In this document: one piece after another, positions 35,624-45,305 of the stretch | How positions within the stretch are numbered: the stretch's first letter is position 1 | Layout: every line of letters begins with the position of its first letter | Source: Microvirga sp. | GTDB lineage: Bacteria; Pseudomonadota; Alphaproteobacteria; Rhizobiales; Beijerinckiaceae | Length of the DNA stretch: 64,000 bases | Assembly (NCBI RefSeq): GCF_014699075.1 | Contig: NZ_JACXAB010000022.1 | Coordinates: 1 to 64,000 of the forward strand | Direction of reading: 5' to 3' | Made by a program: the position numbers and the translations under genes | The notes under the pieces: model-generated | What the model was told of the DNA's origin: nothing | Databases searched by the model: none | Seen by the model: only the letters and a program-made list of their open reading frames with translations

Positions 35624-36448
35624 TCCTCGTCGAGAAGCTTCAGCAAGATCTGCGCATCGCTGGGCGCGGCGCTCTTGATGTCGTTGTCGAAATACACATA
35701 GACGCTGCGCTCACCTTTTCGCCAATCGGCGATGTGGTGGCTCCACTCCTGTAACGTCTCGGCGGAATAGCTACCCGCGTATCGTCCATTGGTGCCGTGG
35801 GCGCGCACATAGACGAAATCCGCGGTCGCTTCCCAGGGTGCGGGCGCATCCGCATGGTCGGAGATGCAGAGGGCAGCGTTGTGGTCGCGCAGGATCCGGA
35901 AAGCGGATTCGTCGTACCAGCTCGGGTGCCGGAACTCGAAGGCGCAGCGGCGTCCCTGCGGCACCAGCGATAAACAGCGCGCCACCCGCTCCCGTGTCTC
36001 CGCATCGGCCTTCAAGGTGGGCGGCAGCTGGAACAGGACCGGGCCGAACTTGTCGCCGAGAGCGTTCATGCGGCCGAAGACCAGATCGATGCTCTCCTCG
36101 ATTCCTTTGAGGCGTTTCATGTGGGTGATGAAGCGGGAGGCCTTCCAGGCGAACAGAAATCGCGTCGGCGTCGAATCGTGCCAGGCCCGCACAGCCTGCT
36201 CGGTGGGAAGGCGATAAAACGAGTTGTTGATCTCCGCCGTATCGAAACGCTGGACGTAGTAGGACAGGAAGTCCTTGATCTTCAGACGCGCCGGGTAGAA
36301 AGGTCCATGCCAGGACCGATAGTGCCAGCCGGAGGTTCCGACGCGGATCTCAGGCAAGGCGGAGCGGCTTGGCTCAGGGGCCGCCTGCCGTGCTATGGGT
36401 TCCAGATGAGGCATTTCCCCTGAGGCCGTCAGGGGCTGGGACTGGGAC

Positions 36449-37786
36449 ATGGACGATATTCGCGCCTTGATTTCTGAAGTGCTCGCTGACTATCTCAACG
36501 CGCCAGGTGCGGCTTCGGTTGGAGAGCCGGATGTGCCGGCTCTCATGGGCGAGCTCGGCCGCCGCGCACGGAGCGCTGCCCGGCAGGTGGCGCTTGCCTC
36601 CACTGACAACAAGAATGCCGCTTTACGCGCCATGGCCGCCCGCATCCGGGCGCAGGCGGATGCGATCCTTGCCGCCAACGAACAGGATCTGGCCGAGGCG
36701 AAGGCCAAGGGGCAGCCGCCCTCCTTCATCGATCGGCTCATGCTGAACCCCGAGCGGCTCGAGGCCATTGCGATTGCGGTCGAGAGCATTGCCGATCTGC
36801 CCGATCCGGTCGGGCGCATGCTGGCGCGCTTCGAGCGCCCGAACGGGCTGGAGATCGAGCGCGTGGCGACGCCGCTCGGCGTCATCGGGGTGATCTTCGA
36901 GAGCCGTCCCAACGTGACGGCGGATGCAGGCGCTCTGTGCCTCAAGGCGGGCAATGCCGCGATCCTGCGTACCGGCTCGGAGAGCTTCCGCACGTCGCTT
37001 ACCATCGCGCAGGCGATGGGGGAGGGGCTGGAGCAGGCGGGTCTCCCAGCCGACGCCATCCGCCTCGTTCCGACCCGCGACCGGGCCGCGGTGGGCGCCA
37101 TGCTGTCGGGTCTCGACGGCAACATCGACGTGATCGTGCCGCGCGGCGGCAAAAGTCTCGTGGCACGGGTGCAGGAAGAGGCCCGGGTGCCGGTCTTCGC
37201 GCATCTGGAGGGCATCTGCCATGTCTTCGTGCACGGGGAAGCCGATCTGGAGATGGCCAAGAATATTGTGCTGAACGCCAAGATGCGCCGCACCGGCGTG
37301 TGCGGCTCGGCCGAGACGCTGCTGGTGGACCGCGCCTGCGCCAGCACTCACCTGAAGCCCTTGGTGGCGATGCTGCTGGAGGCTGGCTGCGCCGTGCGCG
37401 GCGATGAGGCCGTGCAGGCCGCCGATCCGCGTGTGACCCCGGCCACAGAGGAGGATTGGCGCACCGAATATCTCGACGCCATTATCTCCGTCCGGGTGGT
37501 CGATGAGCTCGATGAGGCCATCGCCCATATTGAATCTTATGGCTCCCACCACACGGATTCCATCGTCACGGATGACGAGGCGGCGGCCGGGCGCTTCCTG
37601 GCCGAGGTGGATTCGGCCATCGTGCTCCACAATGCGTCGACCCAGTTCGCCGATGGCGGCGAGTTCGGGTTCGGGGCCGAGATCGGCATCGCCACGGGCC
37701 GGATGCATGCCCGCGGGCCCGTGGGGGTCGAGCAACTGACCTCGTTCAAGTACCGCATCCGCGGCTCGGGCCAGACGCGCCCGTGA
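36449..37786 (+). CDS. proA: gamma-glutamyl phosphate reductase (ProA)
   Basis: ProA reduces glutamyl 5-phosphate to the semialdehyde with NADPH. At 445 aa it is a complete aldehyde-dehydrogenase-fold enzyme with catalytic Cys near residue 285 ([13 protein letters not shown]) and [20 protein letters not shown]. The N-terminus has about 30 residues before the usual first block ([14 protein letters not shown]), so a start at that internal Met is possible but has no ribosome site. The stop overlaps the nadD GTG. Confidence 0.95.
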   Translation: MDDIRALISEVLADYLNAPGAASVGEPDVPALMGELGRRARSAARQVALASTDNKNAALRAMAARIRAQADAILAANEQDLAEAKAKGQPPSFIDRLMLNPERLEAIAIAVESIADLPDPVGRMLARFERPNGLEIERVATPLGVIGVIFESRPNVTADAGALCLKAGNAAILRTGSESFRTSLTIAQAMGEGLEQAGLPADAIRLVPTRDRAAVGAMLSGLDGNIDVIVPRGGKSLVARVQEEARVPVFAHLEGICHVFVHGEADLEMAKNIVLNAKMRRTGVCGSAETLLVDRACASTHLKPLVAMLLEAGCAVRGDEAVQAADPRVTPATEEDWRTEYLDAIISVRVVDELDEAIAHIESYGSHHTDSIVTDDEAAAGRFLAEVDSAIVLHNASTQFADGGEFGFGAEIGIATGRMHARGPVGVEQLTSFKYRIRGSGQTRP

Positions 37787-38439
37787 AGCTCAGCCCCTCC
37801 CGCTTCCGCATCAGGCCATCCAGCCTGGCCCGTCTGCCGCGGGTGGCGCCCGGCATGCGGATAGGCCTCTATGGCGGCTCCTTCAACCCGCCCCATGCCG
37901 GACACCGGCACGTAAGCCTTATGGCCCTCAAGCGGCTCGGGCTCGACCGGGTCTGGTGGATCGTCACGCCGGGCAACCCCCTCAAGGACACGGGCGAACT
38001 CGCCACCACGGCCATGCGGGTGGAGGAGGCTCAGGCTTTGGCTGATCACCCCAGCATCGATGTGACCGCCTTCGAGGAGGATATCGGCGCCCGCTACACG
38101 GTCGATACCCTGTCCTATCTGAAGCGGCGCTATCCGAACGTCCGGTTCGTCTGGATCATGGGAGCGGACAATCTGGCGAGCTTCCACCGCTGGCGGGGGT
38201 GGAGGCGCATCGCCCGGATGATGCCGATGGCCATCATCGACCGTCCCGGCTGGACCCTGAAGGCGGTCCGCTCCCGCAGCGCCGCTGCCCTGTCCAAGGG
38301 GCGGATCGACGAGGCCGATGCCCGCGCCCTGCCTAGCCTGAAGCCCCCCGCCTGGGCATTCCTGCACGGGCCCCGGTCCCATCTGTCATCCACACAGCTG
38401 CGGCAGTTGCGACGAACTTCTCCCATTAAGGGACGTTGA
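37783..38439 (+). CDS. nadD: nicotinate-nucleotide adenylyltransferase (NadD)
   Basis: NadD makes deamido-NAD from nicotinate mononucleotide and ATP. The nucleotidyltransferase motif [11 protein letters not shown] lies at 31-41 and the C-terminal signature is HLSSTQLR. The protein is 218 aa with a GTG start overlapping the proA stop. The N-terminal 24 residues precede the usual MRIGLYGG start and may be leader-like extension or a misplaced start; an ATG at residue 25 is the alternative. Confidence 0.94.
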   Translation: MKLSPSRFRIRPSSLARLPRVAPGMRIGLYGGSFNPPHAGHRHVSLMALKRLGLDRVWWIVTPGNPLKDTGELATTAMRVEEAQALADHPSIDVTAFEEDIGARYTVDTLSYLKRRYPNVRFVWIMGADNLASFHRWRGWRRIARMMPMAIIDRPGWTLKAVRSRSAAALSKGRIDEADARALPSLKPPAWAFLHGPRSHLSSTQLRQLRRTSPIKGR

Positions 38440-38537
38440 AAAATGGGGCCTTCCCGCATTATCTTAAGGGTCGGCACCTCCGAGTGCTGCTGAGAAAGGG
38501 TCTGAACCTGAACCGACTATCCTCCGTCGAAGCGGAC

Positions 38538-38918
38538 ATGAACCCGCTTCCTCCTCTCGCCGGAGCGGATGCTCCTGCCGCAGAGGACATCCGGGCCGCT
38601 GCCCTGGCCTCCCTCGAGGACATGAAGGCCGAGAACACGGTCGAGATCGACCTGGCCGGAAAAACCTCGCTTGCCGACACCATGATCGTCACCTCGGGCC
38701 GCTCCGACCGTCATGTCGGCGCGATCGCCGAGCGCGTGATCAAGGACCTCAAGGACAAGGGGTTCGGAAACGCGCGCGTCGAAGGCCTGCCGGCTTGCGA
38801 TTGGGTGCTCATCGATGCCGGCGACGTGCTGATCCATGTCTTCCGCCCCGAGGTTCGCGGCTTCTACAACCTCGAGAAGATGTGGGGCGCCGACCGTCCG
38901 CAGGATCGCGCCAGCTAA
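38538..38918 (+). CDS. rsfS: ribosome silencing factor RsfS
   Basis: RsfS binds L14 and blocks subunit joining under starvation. From the ATG at 38538 the protein is 126 aa, with the family blocks KAENTVEIDLAGKTSLADTM, TSGRSDRHVGAIAE and VEGLPACDWVLIDAGDVLIHVF. The frame is open back to a TTG overlapping the nadD stop, giving a longer protein; the shorter version is the usual family length. It lies in the nadD-rsfS-rlmH order typical of the order. Confidence 0.92.
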   Translation: MNPLPPLAGADAPAAEDIRAAALASLEDMKAENTVEIDLAGKTSLADTMIVTSGRSDRHVGAIAERVIKDLKDKGFGNARVEGLPACDWVLIDAGDVLIHVFRPEVRGFYNLEKMWGADRPQDRAS

Positions 38919-38919
38919 A

Positions 38920-38965
38920 GCATGATCCGGGCAAGTGGGGATCGGTTGCCCGATCAAGATCATGC
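38920..38965. repeat. nested palindromic intergenic element
   Basis: Outer arms GCATGATC/GATCATGC (38920-38927, 38958-38965) enclose inner arms CGGGCAA/TTGCCCG (38928-38934, 38946-38952), forming a nearly continuous hairpin between rsfS and rlmH. Elements with GCATGATCCGG ends are, as I recall, widespread between genes in Methylobacteriaceae and related genomes; only one copy is in this window. Confidence 0.6.
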
Positions 38966-38991
38966 GGCATTGAGATTGTAAGGCTTTTATC

Positions 38992-39486
38992 GTGCGACTG
39001 AGCTTGCTGGCCGTGGGCCGTCTGAAAAGCGGCCCCGAGCGGGAGCTGGTCGAGCGATACAGGCAGAGAGTTGAGGGCATGGGGCGAGCCTTGGGTCTGG
39101 CCGGGCTCGACATGGTCGAGCTGCCGGAGAGCCGCGCGCGACGGGATGATGACCGGCGTGCGGAAGAGGCAGCGGCCTTGCTCGAAAAGGCCGGCTCCTC
39201 CGTGCTGATCGTGTTCGACGAGCGCGGCAAGAGCCCTTCCAGCGACGCTTTCGCGGGGAAAATCAGGCAGTGGCGGGACGAGGGCCGCGCCGGAATCGCC
39301 TGCGTCATCGGCGGGCCCGACGGGCTCGATCCCAAGCTGCGCCAGCGCGCCGACCTCGTGGTGTCCTTCGGAGCGCTCACGATGCCGCACCAGATTGTGC
39401 GGGCGCTCGTGGCCGAACAGCTCTATAGGGCCCTGACAATCATCGCCGGACACCCTTATCATCGCGCCGGCCACGATGATTCCTGA
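38992..39486 (+). CDS. rlmH: 23S rRNA pseudouridine1915 N3-methyltransferase (RlmH)
   Basis: RlmH is a SPOUT methyltransferase that modifies pseudouridine 1915 in helix 69. The 164-aa product has LIVFDERGKSPSSDAFA, CVIGGPDGLD and the knot segment LTMPHQIVRALVAEQLYRA, with the terminal GHPYHR. The start is GTG, with AAGG about eight bases upstream. The next gene overlaps its 3' end by 11 bases. Confidence 0.95.
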   Translation: MRLSLLAVGRLKSGPERELVERYRQRVEGMGRALGLAGLDMVELPESRARRDDDRRAEEAAALLEKAGSSVLIVFDERGKSPSSDAFAGKIRQWRDEGRAGIACVIGGPDGLDPKLRQRADLVVSFGALTMPHQIVRALVAEQLYRALTIIAGHPYHRAGHDDS

Positions 39487-40831
39487 CCGGATGCTCCGCT
39501 TCAAATCCTTTTCCCGCAAGGCTTTTGGTCTTGCCGTCTTGTTGACCGCCGCCAGTCTGGGCCCTGCCGGGGCCCAGCAGCCCGCGCCTGCGCCTGCTGC
39601 TCCGGTTGAAACAGCCGAGGAGAAGGCGCGCCGGGAGCAGGACCTGAAGGTTCTGGAGGAGGCCATCACGGCCAATGCCGAGGCCCGCCGCCATCTGGAA
39701 GCCGAGATCGAGTCCATCAAGGCGGACCGGGCCAAGCTGAATGCCGCCCTGATCGGAACCGCCGAGCGCGTGCGCGGCACCGAAGACCGGATTCGCGGCC
39801 TGGAGCAGCGGCTTCAGACCCTGACCTCCAGCGAAGCGGCCATTCGCCGCTCCCTGCAGAGCCGCCGGGGCGTCATCATCGAGGTTTTCGCCGCCCTTCA
39901 GCGCATGGGCCGCCGCCCGCCGCCCGCCGTGCTGGTGCGGCCCGAGGACATGCTTGAGGCGGTGCGCGCCTCGATCATGCTGGGGGCCGTTCTCCCCGAG
40001 CTGCGCGTCGAGGCCGAAATTCTGGCGACAGACCTGGGCGAACTCGTGCGCCTGAAGGAGGCGATCACCGCAGACCGTGCGACCCTGAATGGGGAGCTGA
40101 CAGCGCTCACTCGCGAGCAGGAGCGCGTCGCCGCCCTCATGGAGGCCCGGCAGGGCCGCATCGCCGAGGTGGAGCGCAATGCGGGTGCTGAGCGACAAAA
40201 GGCCGAGGAGCTGGCCCGCCAGGCCGGAACGCTCAAGGAACTCATCGACCGCATGGAAGCGGAAATCTCAGGCGCGCAAAGAGCCTCGGAGGAGGCCCGC
40301 AAGGCTGCCGAGGCCCAGGAGCGCCAGACGCGCGAGAAATTTGCCCAGCTGGCCTTCCGGGATCCGGCCAGGCTGGCCCCGAAGATCCCGTTTGCGGAAG
40401 CCAAGGGCCTGCTGCCGCGCCCCGTCAGCGGCGAGACGGCCCTGGAGTTCGGCGCCTCGGACGGGTATGGCGGAACGACGCGTGGCATTTCGATCACGAC
40501 GCGGCAGAATGCAACCGTGGTATCCCCGACGGACGGGTGGGTGGCCTTTGCAGGCCCCTTCCGCTCCTATGGTCGACTCTTGATCATCAATGCCGGTGGG
40601 GGATACTATGTTCTTCTGGCCGGTATGGACCAAATCAACGTCGATGTCGGGCAGTTCGTGCTCGCCGGCGAGCCTGTTGCGACCATGGGGGAGGCTCCTC
40701 TCATGAGTTTGATCGGCTCCGCCATAGAAAAGAACAATCCCGTCCTCTATGTTGAGTTCAGGAAAGACGGCGGTTCTATCGATCCAAGTCCCTGGTGGGC
40801 AAAATCGCAAAGCGAAAAGGTTCGCGGATAA
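39476..40831 (+). CDS. EnvC-like murein hydrolase activator with degenerate LytM domain
   Basis: This 451-aa exported protein has a signal peptide (about 1-34), long coiled coils (about 45-135 and 205-285) and a C-terminal M23/LytM fold (about 325-440). The zinc ligands of active M23 peptidases are absent: RGISITT replaces HxGxD and LYVEFRKDG replaces the HxH strand. It therefore resembles EnvC, which activates amidases rather than cutting peptidoglycan itself. A start at 39491 (MLRFKS) is equally possible. The ctpA ATG overlaps its stop (TAATG), so the two are co-translated. Confidence 0.88.
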   Translation: MIPDRMLRFKSFSRKAFGLAVLLTAASLGPAGAQQPAPAPAAPVETAEEKARREQDLKVLEEAITANAEARRHLEAEIESIKADRAKLNAALIGTAERVRGTEDRIRGLEQRLQTLTSSEAAIRRSLQSRRGVIIEVFAALQRMGRRPPPAVLVRPEDMLEAVRASIMLGAVLPELRVEAEILATDLGELVRLKEAITADRATLNGELTALTREQERVAALMEARQGRIAEVERNAGAERQKAEELARQAGTLKELIDRMEAEISGAQRASEEARKAAEAQERQTREKFAQLAFRDPARLAPKIPFAEAKGLLPRPVSGETALEFGASDGYGGTTRGISITTRQNATVVSPTDGWVAFAGPFRSYGRLLIINAGGGYYVLLAGMDQINVDVGQFVLAGEPVATMGEAPLMSLIGSAIEKNNPVLYVEFRKDGGSIDPSPWWAKSQSEKVRG

Positions 40832-42153
40832 TGCGCAAACTATCTCTCTTGATTCTCGGTGCAGCCATCGGCGCAGGCAGCGCGACCATGGTGTCGCAGA
40901 CGAGCCTTCTGTCCAGCATGAGCGCGGTTGCCGCCTCGGCCGACACGTACCGCCAGCTGAGCCTTTTCGGAGACGTCTTCGAAAAGGTCCGCACGGACTA
41001 CGTGGAAAAGCCTGAAGAGGCCAAGCTGGTCGAGTCTGCCATCAACGGCATGCTGACCTCCCTGGATCCGCATTCAAGCTTCATGGATGCCAAGAGCTTC
41101 CGCGACATGCAGGTGCAGACCCGCGGCGAGTTCGGCGGCCTCGGCATCGAGGTCACCATGGAGGAAGGCCTCGTCAAGGTCGTGACCCCGATCGACGAGA
41201 CCCCCGCCTCACGGGCCGGCGTTCTGGCCAACGACATCATCACTCACATCAACGACGAGCCGGTCCAGGGCCTCAACCTGAATCAGGCGGTCGACAAGAT
41301 GCGCGGACCGGTCAATTCCTCCGTCACCCTCAAGATCCAGCGCAAGGAAGCCAAGGATCCGGTGGTGGTGAAGCTGACCCGCGAGACCATCAAGGTGCGC
41401 CCCGTGAGGGCCCGCGTTGAAGGCGACATCGGCGTGCTGCGCGTGACGCAGTTCAACGAGCAGACCTACGAGAACCTGCGCACCGGCATCGACAAGCTCA
41501 CCAGCGACATCGGTGCCGACAAGGTGGCGGGCTTCGTCATCGACCTGCGCAACAACCCGGGCGGCCTCCTCGATCAGGCCATCATGGTGTCGGACGCCTT
41601 CCTCGACCGCGGCGAGATCGTCTCGACCCGCAGCCGGAACGCCGAGGACACTCAGCGCTTCAGCGCCAAGGCCGGCGACCTGACCAAGGGCAAGCCCCTG
41701 GTGGTGTTGGTCAACGGCGGCTCGGCCTCGGCTTCCGAGATCGTGGCCGGCGCCCTGCAGGACCACAAGCGCGCGACGGTTCTCGGAACCCGCTCCTTCG
41801 GCAAGGGCTCCGTGCAGACCATCATCCCGCTCGGCGGCAACGGGGCCGTGCGCCTGACGACGGCGCGCTACTACACCCCGGCCGGCCGTTCAATCCAGGC
41901 CAAGGGCATCGATCCCGACATCGAGGTGCTGCAGGACATCCCCGAGGAGCTCAAGGGCAAGGACGAGACCAAGGGCGAGGCCGGTCTGCGCGGCCACCTG
42001 AGCAACGGCGGCGACAAGGAAGAGCGCGGCGGTTCCTCCGCCTACATCCCGCCGGATGCGAGCAAGGACAAGCAGCTGATCGCCGCTTACGACCTGCTGC
42101 ATGGCGTCCGCAAGGGTGCTGCCAATACCGCCACGACGCCGAATCCGAACTAA
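40831..42153 (+). CDS. ctpA: C-terminal processing peptidase CtpA (S41 family)
   Basis: This is a periplasmic serine protease of 440 aa. It has an N-terminal export signal (about 1-36), a PDZ domain (about 90-170, GGLGIEVTMEEGLVKVV) and the S41 catalytic domain with Ser in NGGSASASE (about 295-303) and Lys in SFGKGSVQ (about 325). The C-terminal part is low-complexity. It follows the EnvC-like gene directly; CtpA-type proteases control peptidoglycan hydrolase activity in several bacteria, so the pairing makes sense. A long-stem terminator follows. Confidence 0.95.
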   Translation: MRKLSLLILGAAIGAGSATMVSQTSLLSSMSAVAASADTYRQLSLFGDVFEKVRTDYVEKPEEAKLVESAINGMLTSLDPHSSFMDAKSFRDMQVQTRGEFGGLGIEVTMEEGLVKVVTPIDETPASRAGVLANDIITHINDEPVQGLNLNQAVDKMRGPVNSSVTLKIQRKEAKDPVVVKLTRETIKVRPVRARVEGDIGVLRVTQFNEQTYENLRTGIDKLTSDIGADKVAGFVIDLRNNPGGLLDQAIMVSDAFLDRGEIVSTRSRNAEDTQRFSAKAGDLTKGKPLVVLVNGGSASASEIVAGALQDHKRATVLGTRSFGKGSVQTIIPLGGNGAVRLTTARYYTPAGRSIQAKGIDPDIEVLQDIPEELKGKDETKGEAGLRGHLSNGGDKEERGGSSAYIPPDASKDKQLIAAYDLLHGVRKGAANTATTPNPN

Positions 42154-42189
42154 GGGCGGATCGTCCTTTCGTTCGAGAAACAATGATGC

Positions 42190-42231
42190 AAAATGGGCCC
42201 GGCGGGATGCGAACCCTTCGGGCCCATTTTT
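42190..42231. terminator. terminator after ctpA
   Basis: A perfect 12-base stem (AAAATGGGCCCG/CGGGCCCATTTT) encloses a 17-base loop and ends in TTTTT. A and T runs on both sides allow action in either direction. It lies 36 bases after the ctpA stop. Confidence 0.8.
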
Positions 42232-42302
42232 GTTGCGGCATCCACAGGCCAGCGGAAAGGCTTGTGCGGGAGCCGGTGAAGCGGCACTCTCTCTTCTTGC
42301 TT

Positions 42303-42364
42303 CGGAACCATGACCAAGCACCGGCACTAATAAGAACCGGCCGCATCTCGGTTCCGTGACCAAG
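42303..42364. repeat. imperfect direct/inverted repeat upstream of rppH
   Basis: CGGAACCATGACCAAG (42303-42318) and CGGTTCCGTGACCAAG (42349-42364) agree at 13 of 16 positions; the CGGAACC and GGTTCCG parts are also complementary. They bracket a 30-base spacer just before the rppH start. They could be a regulatory site or chance. Confidence 0.35.
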
Positions 42365-42378
42365 GGAGTGAGTGACTG

Positions 42379-42927
42379 ATGAGGAGCGCAAGAGGATCAC
42401 AGGCCAGAAAGGATCTGCCCTACCGCTCCTGTGTCGGCGTGATGCTGATCAACAAGGATGACCTGGTCTTCATCGGGCGGCGCCGTTCCGAGGCTGACAC
42501 GGCGTCCGATGGCTATTCCTGGCAGATGCCTCAGGGCGGGATCGATCCCGGCGAGGAACCCTATCAGGCGGCTCTGCGCGAACTCCATGAGGAAACCAGC
42601 GTTCGTTCCGTGAGTCTCTTGGCCGAAGCGCCTGAATGGTATGCCTATGATCTGCCCACCATGGTGGCAGGTCGCGCTTGGCGCGGGCGCTACCGCGGGC
42701 AGAACCAGAAATGGTTCGCCTTCCGGTTCGAGGGCGATGACAGCGAGATCAACATCCATCAGCCGGGCGGAGGCGGCCACAGGCCCGAATTCGACGAGTG
42801 GCGCTGGGAAGAGATGCGCCGCCTGCCGGAACTGATCATTCCGTTCAAGCGACCTGTCTACGAGAAGGTTGTCGCGGTGTTTGCGCCGCTCGTACCGGAG
42901 CAACTCCACAGCACGGCGCACCCCTGA
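42379..42927 (+). CDS. rppH: RNA pyrophosphohydrolase RppH (Nudix)
   Basis: RppH removes pyrophosphate from mRNA 5' ends, starting decay. The 182-aa protein has the Nudix box [20 protein letters not shown] from about residue 53, preceded by [11 protein letters not shown] and followed by [17 protein letters not shown], all RppH hallmarks. The ATG is preceded by AAGGGAGTG. It is downstream of ctpA but separated by a terminator. Confidence 0.95.
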   Translation: MRSARGSQARKDLPYRSCVGVMLINKDDLVFIGRRRSEADTASDGYSWQMPQGGIDPGEEPYQAALRELHEETSVRSVSLLAEAPEWYAYDLPTMVAGRAWRGRYRGQNQKWFAFRFEGDDSEINIHQPGGGGHRPEFDEWRWEEMRRLPELIIPFKRPVYEKVVAVFAPLVPEQLHSTAHP

Positions 42928-43155
42928 CAAACTTTTGCAATGCGGGCCGGAGACAACGCCTGCCATGCCGAGTTGGTCGGCAAGGACATCGAGCAGAAAA
43001 GTCCAGTTTTTCCAGGGCTTTTCGTTCATGTTCATGAACCGCAGATGTACACAGCCAGCACTTGCCGATGGGAACGGAACCCTAGCTGAAAACCCCCGTT
43101 GATAGGCATTACAGGGGGCCATTGTCGGTCCTCCATCAAAGGGAGGTTTCATCCA

Positions 43156-43884
43156 ATGCGTGTTACTTTACTGGCCGGTGTAGCAGCAGCGACTCTTTCC
43201 CTAAGCGTGGCCGCGATGGCGCAGACGAGCGGTAGCTCGAGTGGCAGCAGCTCCGGCGGCGCTTCGGGAGGGTCCTCGGGCGGCTCCACGATCATGACAC
43301 CCGGCGGTTCGTCCAGCGGTGCCTCGGGCTCGACCACGGGCGGTGCATCCGGCTCGTCGAGCGGAACCACCTCGGGCGGTTCTGCCTCCAGCAGCACCGG
43401 CGGCTCGTCCGGCACCTCCACCACGGGCGGCAGCTCGACGGACAGCGCCCAGTCCGGCACGTCAGGTACCTCCGGTACGGCGCAGGGAACGACGCAAGGC
43501 ACGAAGTCGGGCACGGCCTCCAGCGGCACCTCGAGCACCACGGGCAATGCTTCCAACTCGACGGGCAATGCTGCCAACACAAACACCACGGGCAGCACGA
43601 CCTCGTCCGGATCCGGGAACATCAGCGTGACCTCGGAGCAGCGGACGCAGATCTCGCGGTCGTTCAGCAGCGTGAACGTGCAGCCGCTCACCAATGTGGA
43701 GTTCAGCGTCAGCGTCGGCTCGACCATCCCGGCTTCGGTGACGACCCTCTACGACTGCCCGGACAATGTTGAGCGCATCCTGACCGGCCTGCCGGAGTGC
43801 AAATACATCGTCGTGCGCGATCAGGTCGTGATCCTCGAGCCTCGCACCCGTCGCATCGTGACGGTGATCGAGCGCCGCGGCTGA
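43156..43884 (+). CDS. exported Ser/Gly/Thr-rich protein with DUF1236 domain
   Basis: This 242-aa protein starts at the ATG preceded by GGGAGG. A signal peptide ends near residue 22 (AAMA before QTS). Residues about 24-155 are a low-complexity Ser/Gly/Thr/Ala-rich region made of short variants of GGSSG and SGTS. The C-terminal ~75 residues (NVEFSVSVGSTIPASV.. CKYIVVRDQVVILEPRTRRI) form a DUF1236 domain. These proteins are common in Hyphomicrobiales, with unknown function, probably in the periplasm. A 12-base-stem terminator follows. Confidence 0.85.
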   Translation: MRVTLLAGVAAATLSLSVAAMAQTSGSSSGSSSGGASGGSSGGSTIMTPGGSSSGASGSTTGGASGSSSGTTSGGSASSSTGGSSGTSTTGGSSTDSAQSGTSGTSGTAQGTTQGTKSGTASSGTSSTTGNASNSTGNAANTNTTGSTTSSGSGNISVTSEQRTQISRSFSSVNVQPLTNVEFSVSVGSTIPASVTTLYDCPDNVERILTGLPECKYIVVRDQVVILEPRTRRIVTVIERRG

Positions 43885-43917
43885 TCGGCAGCCCAGCGAC
43901 GTCGCTTCTGACATTAG

Positions 43918-43950
43918 GCGCCCGCGGCTTGAGTGAGCCGCGGGCGCTTT
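43918..43950 (+). terminator. terminator after the DUF1236 gene
   Basis: A perfect 12-base stem (GCGCCCGCGGCT/AGCCGCGGGCGC) with a six-base loop TGAGTG is followed by TTT. It lies 34 bases after the stop. Confidence 0.75.
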
Positions 43951-44019
43951 CATTGTGGAAATGATGACGCCCGCTCGTCTGAAGTGTTAGGAATCGCCGG
44001 GCGGAATGGTGGAGAGAGC

Positions 44020-44214
44020 CTACGCGGCGTAAGGAAAGGCCACGGCCTGCCTGTCATACCGCTCCTGCCTGCGGTGCTGTGCAAGCAACGCCAGCGCAAT
44101 CCGAGCATGCTCACGGAATTCGTCCTTGAGGATTTCCGGCTCATGCTCCCACACATGAGCGTCATCTTCGACAGAATACAACGCGCGCGCGACTGCTTCG
44201 ATTCCATATTCCAT
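44020..44214 (-). CDS. small protein of unknown function (64 aa)
   Basis: From the ATG at 44214, with GGGAGG seven or eight bases upstream, the product is 64 aa: MEYGIEAVARALYSVEDD at the start, then a charged helix rich in His, Glu and Arg. A frame to 44445 is open but lacks a ribosome site. No signal, Cys or known motif. Its small size makes the call tentative. Confidence 0.5.
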   Translation of the reverse strand: MEYGIEAVARALYSVEDDAHVWEHEPEILKDEFREHARIALALLAQHRRQERYDRQAVAFPYAA

Positions 44215-44482
44215 GACGTGCCCCTCCCGGTTCGCATTGACTGTGTACGTGATGCGATATGGTCGCTTCGAGCGCCGTTCGCATTCGCCATTCCCAGCGC
44301 GGGCATTTGTTCCAAACGTAGCAGCCTGTGCAACGCAGAAGATGAGGTAGCCCAAAAGCGATAATCCATTGAGATGAGCAAGGCGGCAGTCATGCGCAGC
44401 GCAGCCCCAAGGTCGGTTGAGGCTCAACGATTTCCGATTGCGCAACGTGCGTCGGCGTTCTGCCGTGCCACTGAAAGGTCAG

Positions 44483-44567
44483 TGGTGCCCCTGGCCGGGA
44501 TCGAACCAGCACTCCTTGCGGAACTCGATTTTGAGTCGAGCGCGTCTACCAATTCCGCCACAGGGGC
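44483..44567 (-). tRNA. tRNA-Leu (anticodon CAA)
   Basis: On the minus strand GCCCCTG pairs with CAGGGGC, with discriminator A and an encoded CCA. The anticodon stem-loop CTCGA-CTCAAAA-TCGAG gives CAA, reading UUG. A long variable arm of the Leu type is present. Confidence 0.95.
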
Positions 44568-44712
44568 AAGGACCTGCGACGTACCATGAGGCATGAAGGC
44601 TGGTCAATGTGCCAGATGTGAAGGGAAGCCGCAGGCTGGCCTCTCGCCTTTCCGGGCGCCTTGTGCTCAAAGGGCGCGGGGCGCGGTAGGCCCCTTAACC
44701 GGTCGGAACCCC

Positions 44713-45294
44713 ATGCTCAGACGTCTCTACGATTGGACCCTCTCCCTCGCAGCGCGGCCCTCGGCCCCTTATGCGCTGGCGGCCGTGTCCTTCGCGGAAA
44801 GCTCCTTCTTCCCGGTTCCGCCGGACGTGATGCTCGTGCCCATGATGCTGGCGCGGCCGGACAAGGCTTGGTCCTATGCCCTGATCTGCACGGTCGCCTC
44901 GGTTCTCGGCGGCATCCTGGGCTATTTCATCGGATTGGGCTTGTACGATTCCGTCGGGGCCTGGCTCTTCCAGATCTATGGCCTCGGCGAGGGAGCGGAG
45001 ACGTTCCGGCACGCTTATGCCGATTACGGCCATTGGGTGATCCTGCTGAAGGGGCTGACCCCGATCCCCTACAAGCTCGTGACCATCACGTCGGGCTTCG
45101 CGGGCTATCATCTGGGCTGGTTCATTGCGCTGTCGATCCTGACCCGCGGCGCCCGGTTCTTCCTCGTGGCCCTGCTGATGAGCCAGTTCGGCCCGCGCAT
45201 CAAGGCGATCATCGACAACAACTTCAATCTGGTGGCAGGAGTGGGGATCGTCGCCATCGTCGGCGGGTTCGTGGCATTCCGCTACATGTTCTGA
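44713..45294 (+). CDS. YqaA-family (DedA/VTT-like) membrane protein
   Basis: This 193-aa inner-membrane protein has several hydrophobic segments. FAESSFFPVPPDVMLVPM and the amphipathic GLTPIPYKLVTITSGFAG match the YqaA branch of the DedA/SNARE-associated family. Members are linked to lipid carrier or lipid scrambling functions; that is general knowledge, not shown here. dsbB follows with only 11 bases between, suggesting one transcript. Confidence 0.88.
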   Translation: MLRRLYDWTLSLAARPSAPYALAAVSFAESSFFPVPPDVMLVPMMLARPDKAWSYALICTVASVLGGILGYFIGLGLYDSVGAWLFQIYGLGEGAETFRHAYADYGHWVILLKGLTPIPYKLVTITSGFAGYHLGWFIALSILTRGARFFLVALLMSQFGPRIKAIIDNNFNLVAGVGIVAIVGGFVAFRYMF

Positions 45295-45305
45295 GGAGAG
45301 GAACG

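Noticed and set aside
38436-38918. TTG start for a longer RsfS overlapping the nadD stop
   Set aside because: Possible, but the extra 34 residues look unlike the family and the shorter ATG start gives the usual length.
43220-43600. Repetitive Ser/Gly/Thr DNA taken as a variable-number tandem repeat
   Set aside because: The units vary in length and sequence, so there is no true tandem period; it is low-complexity coding sequence.
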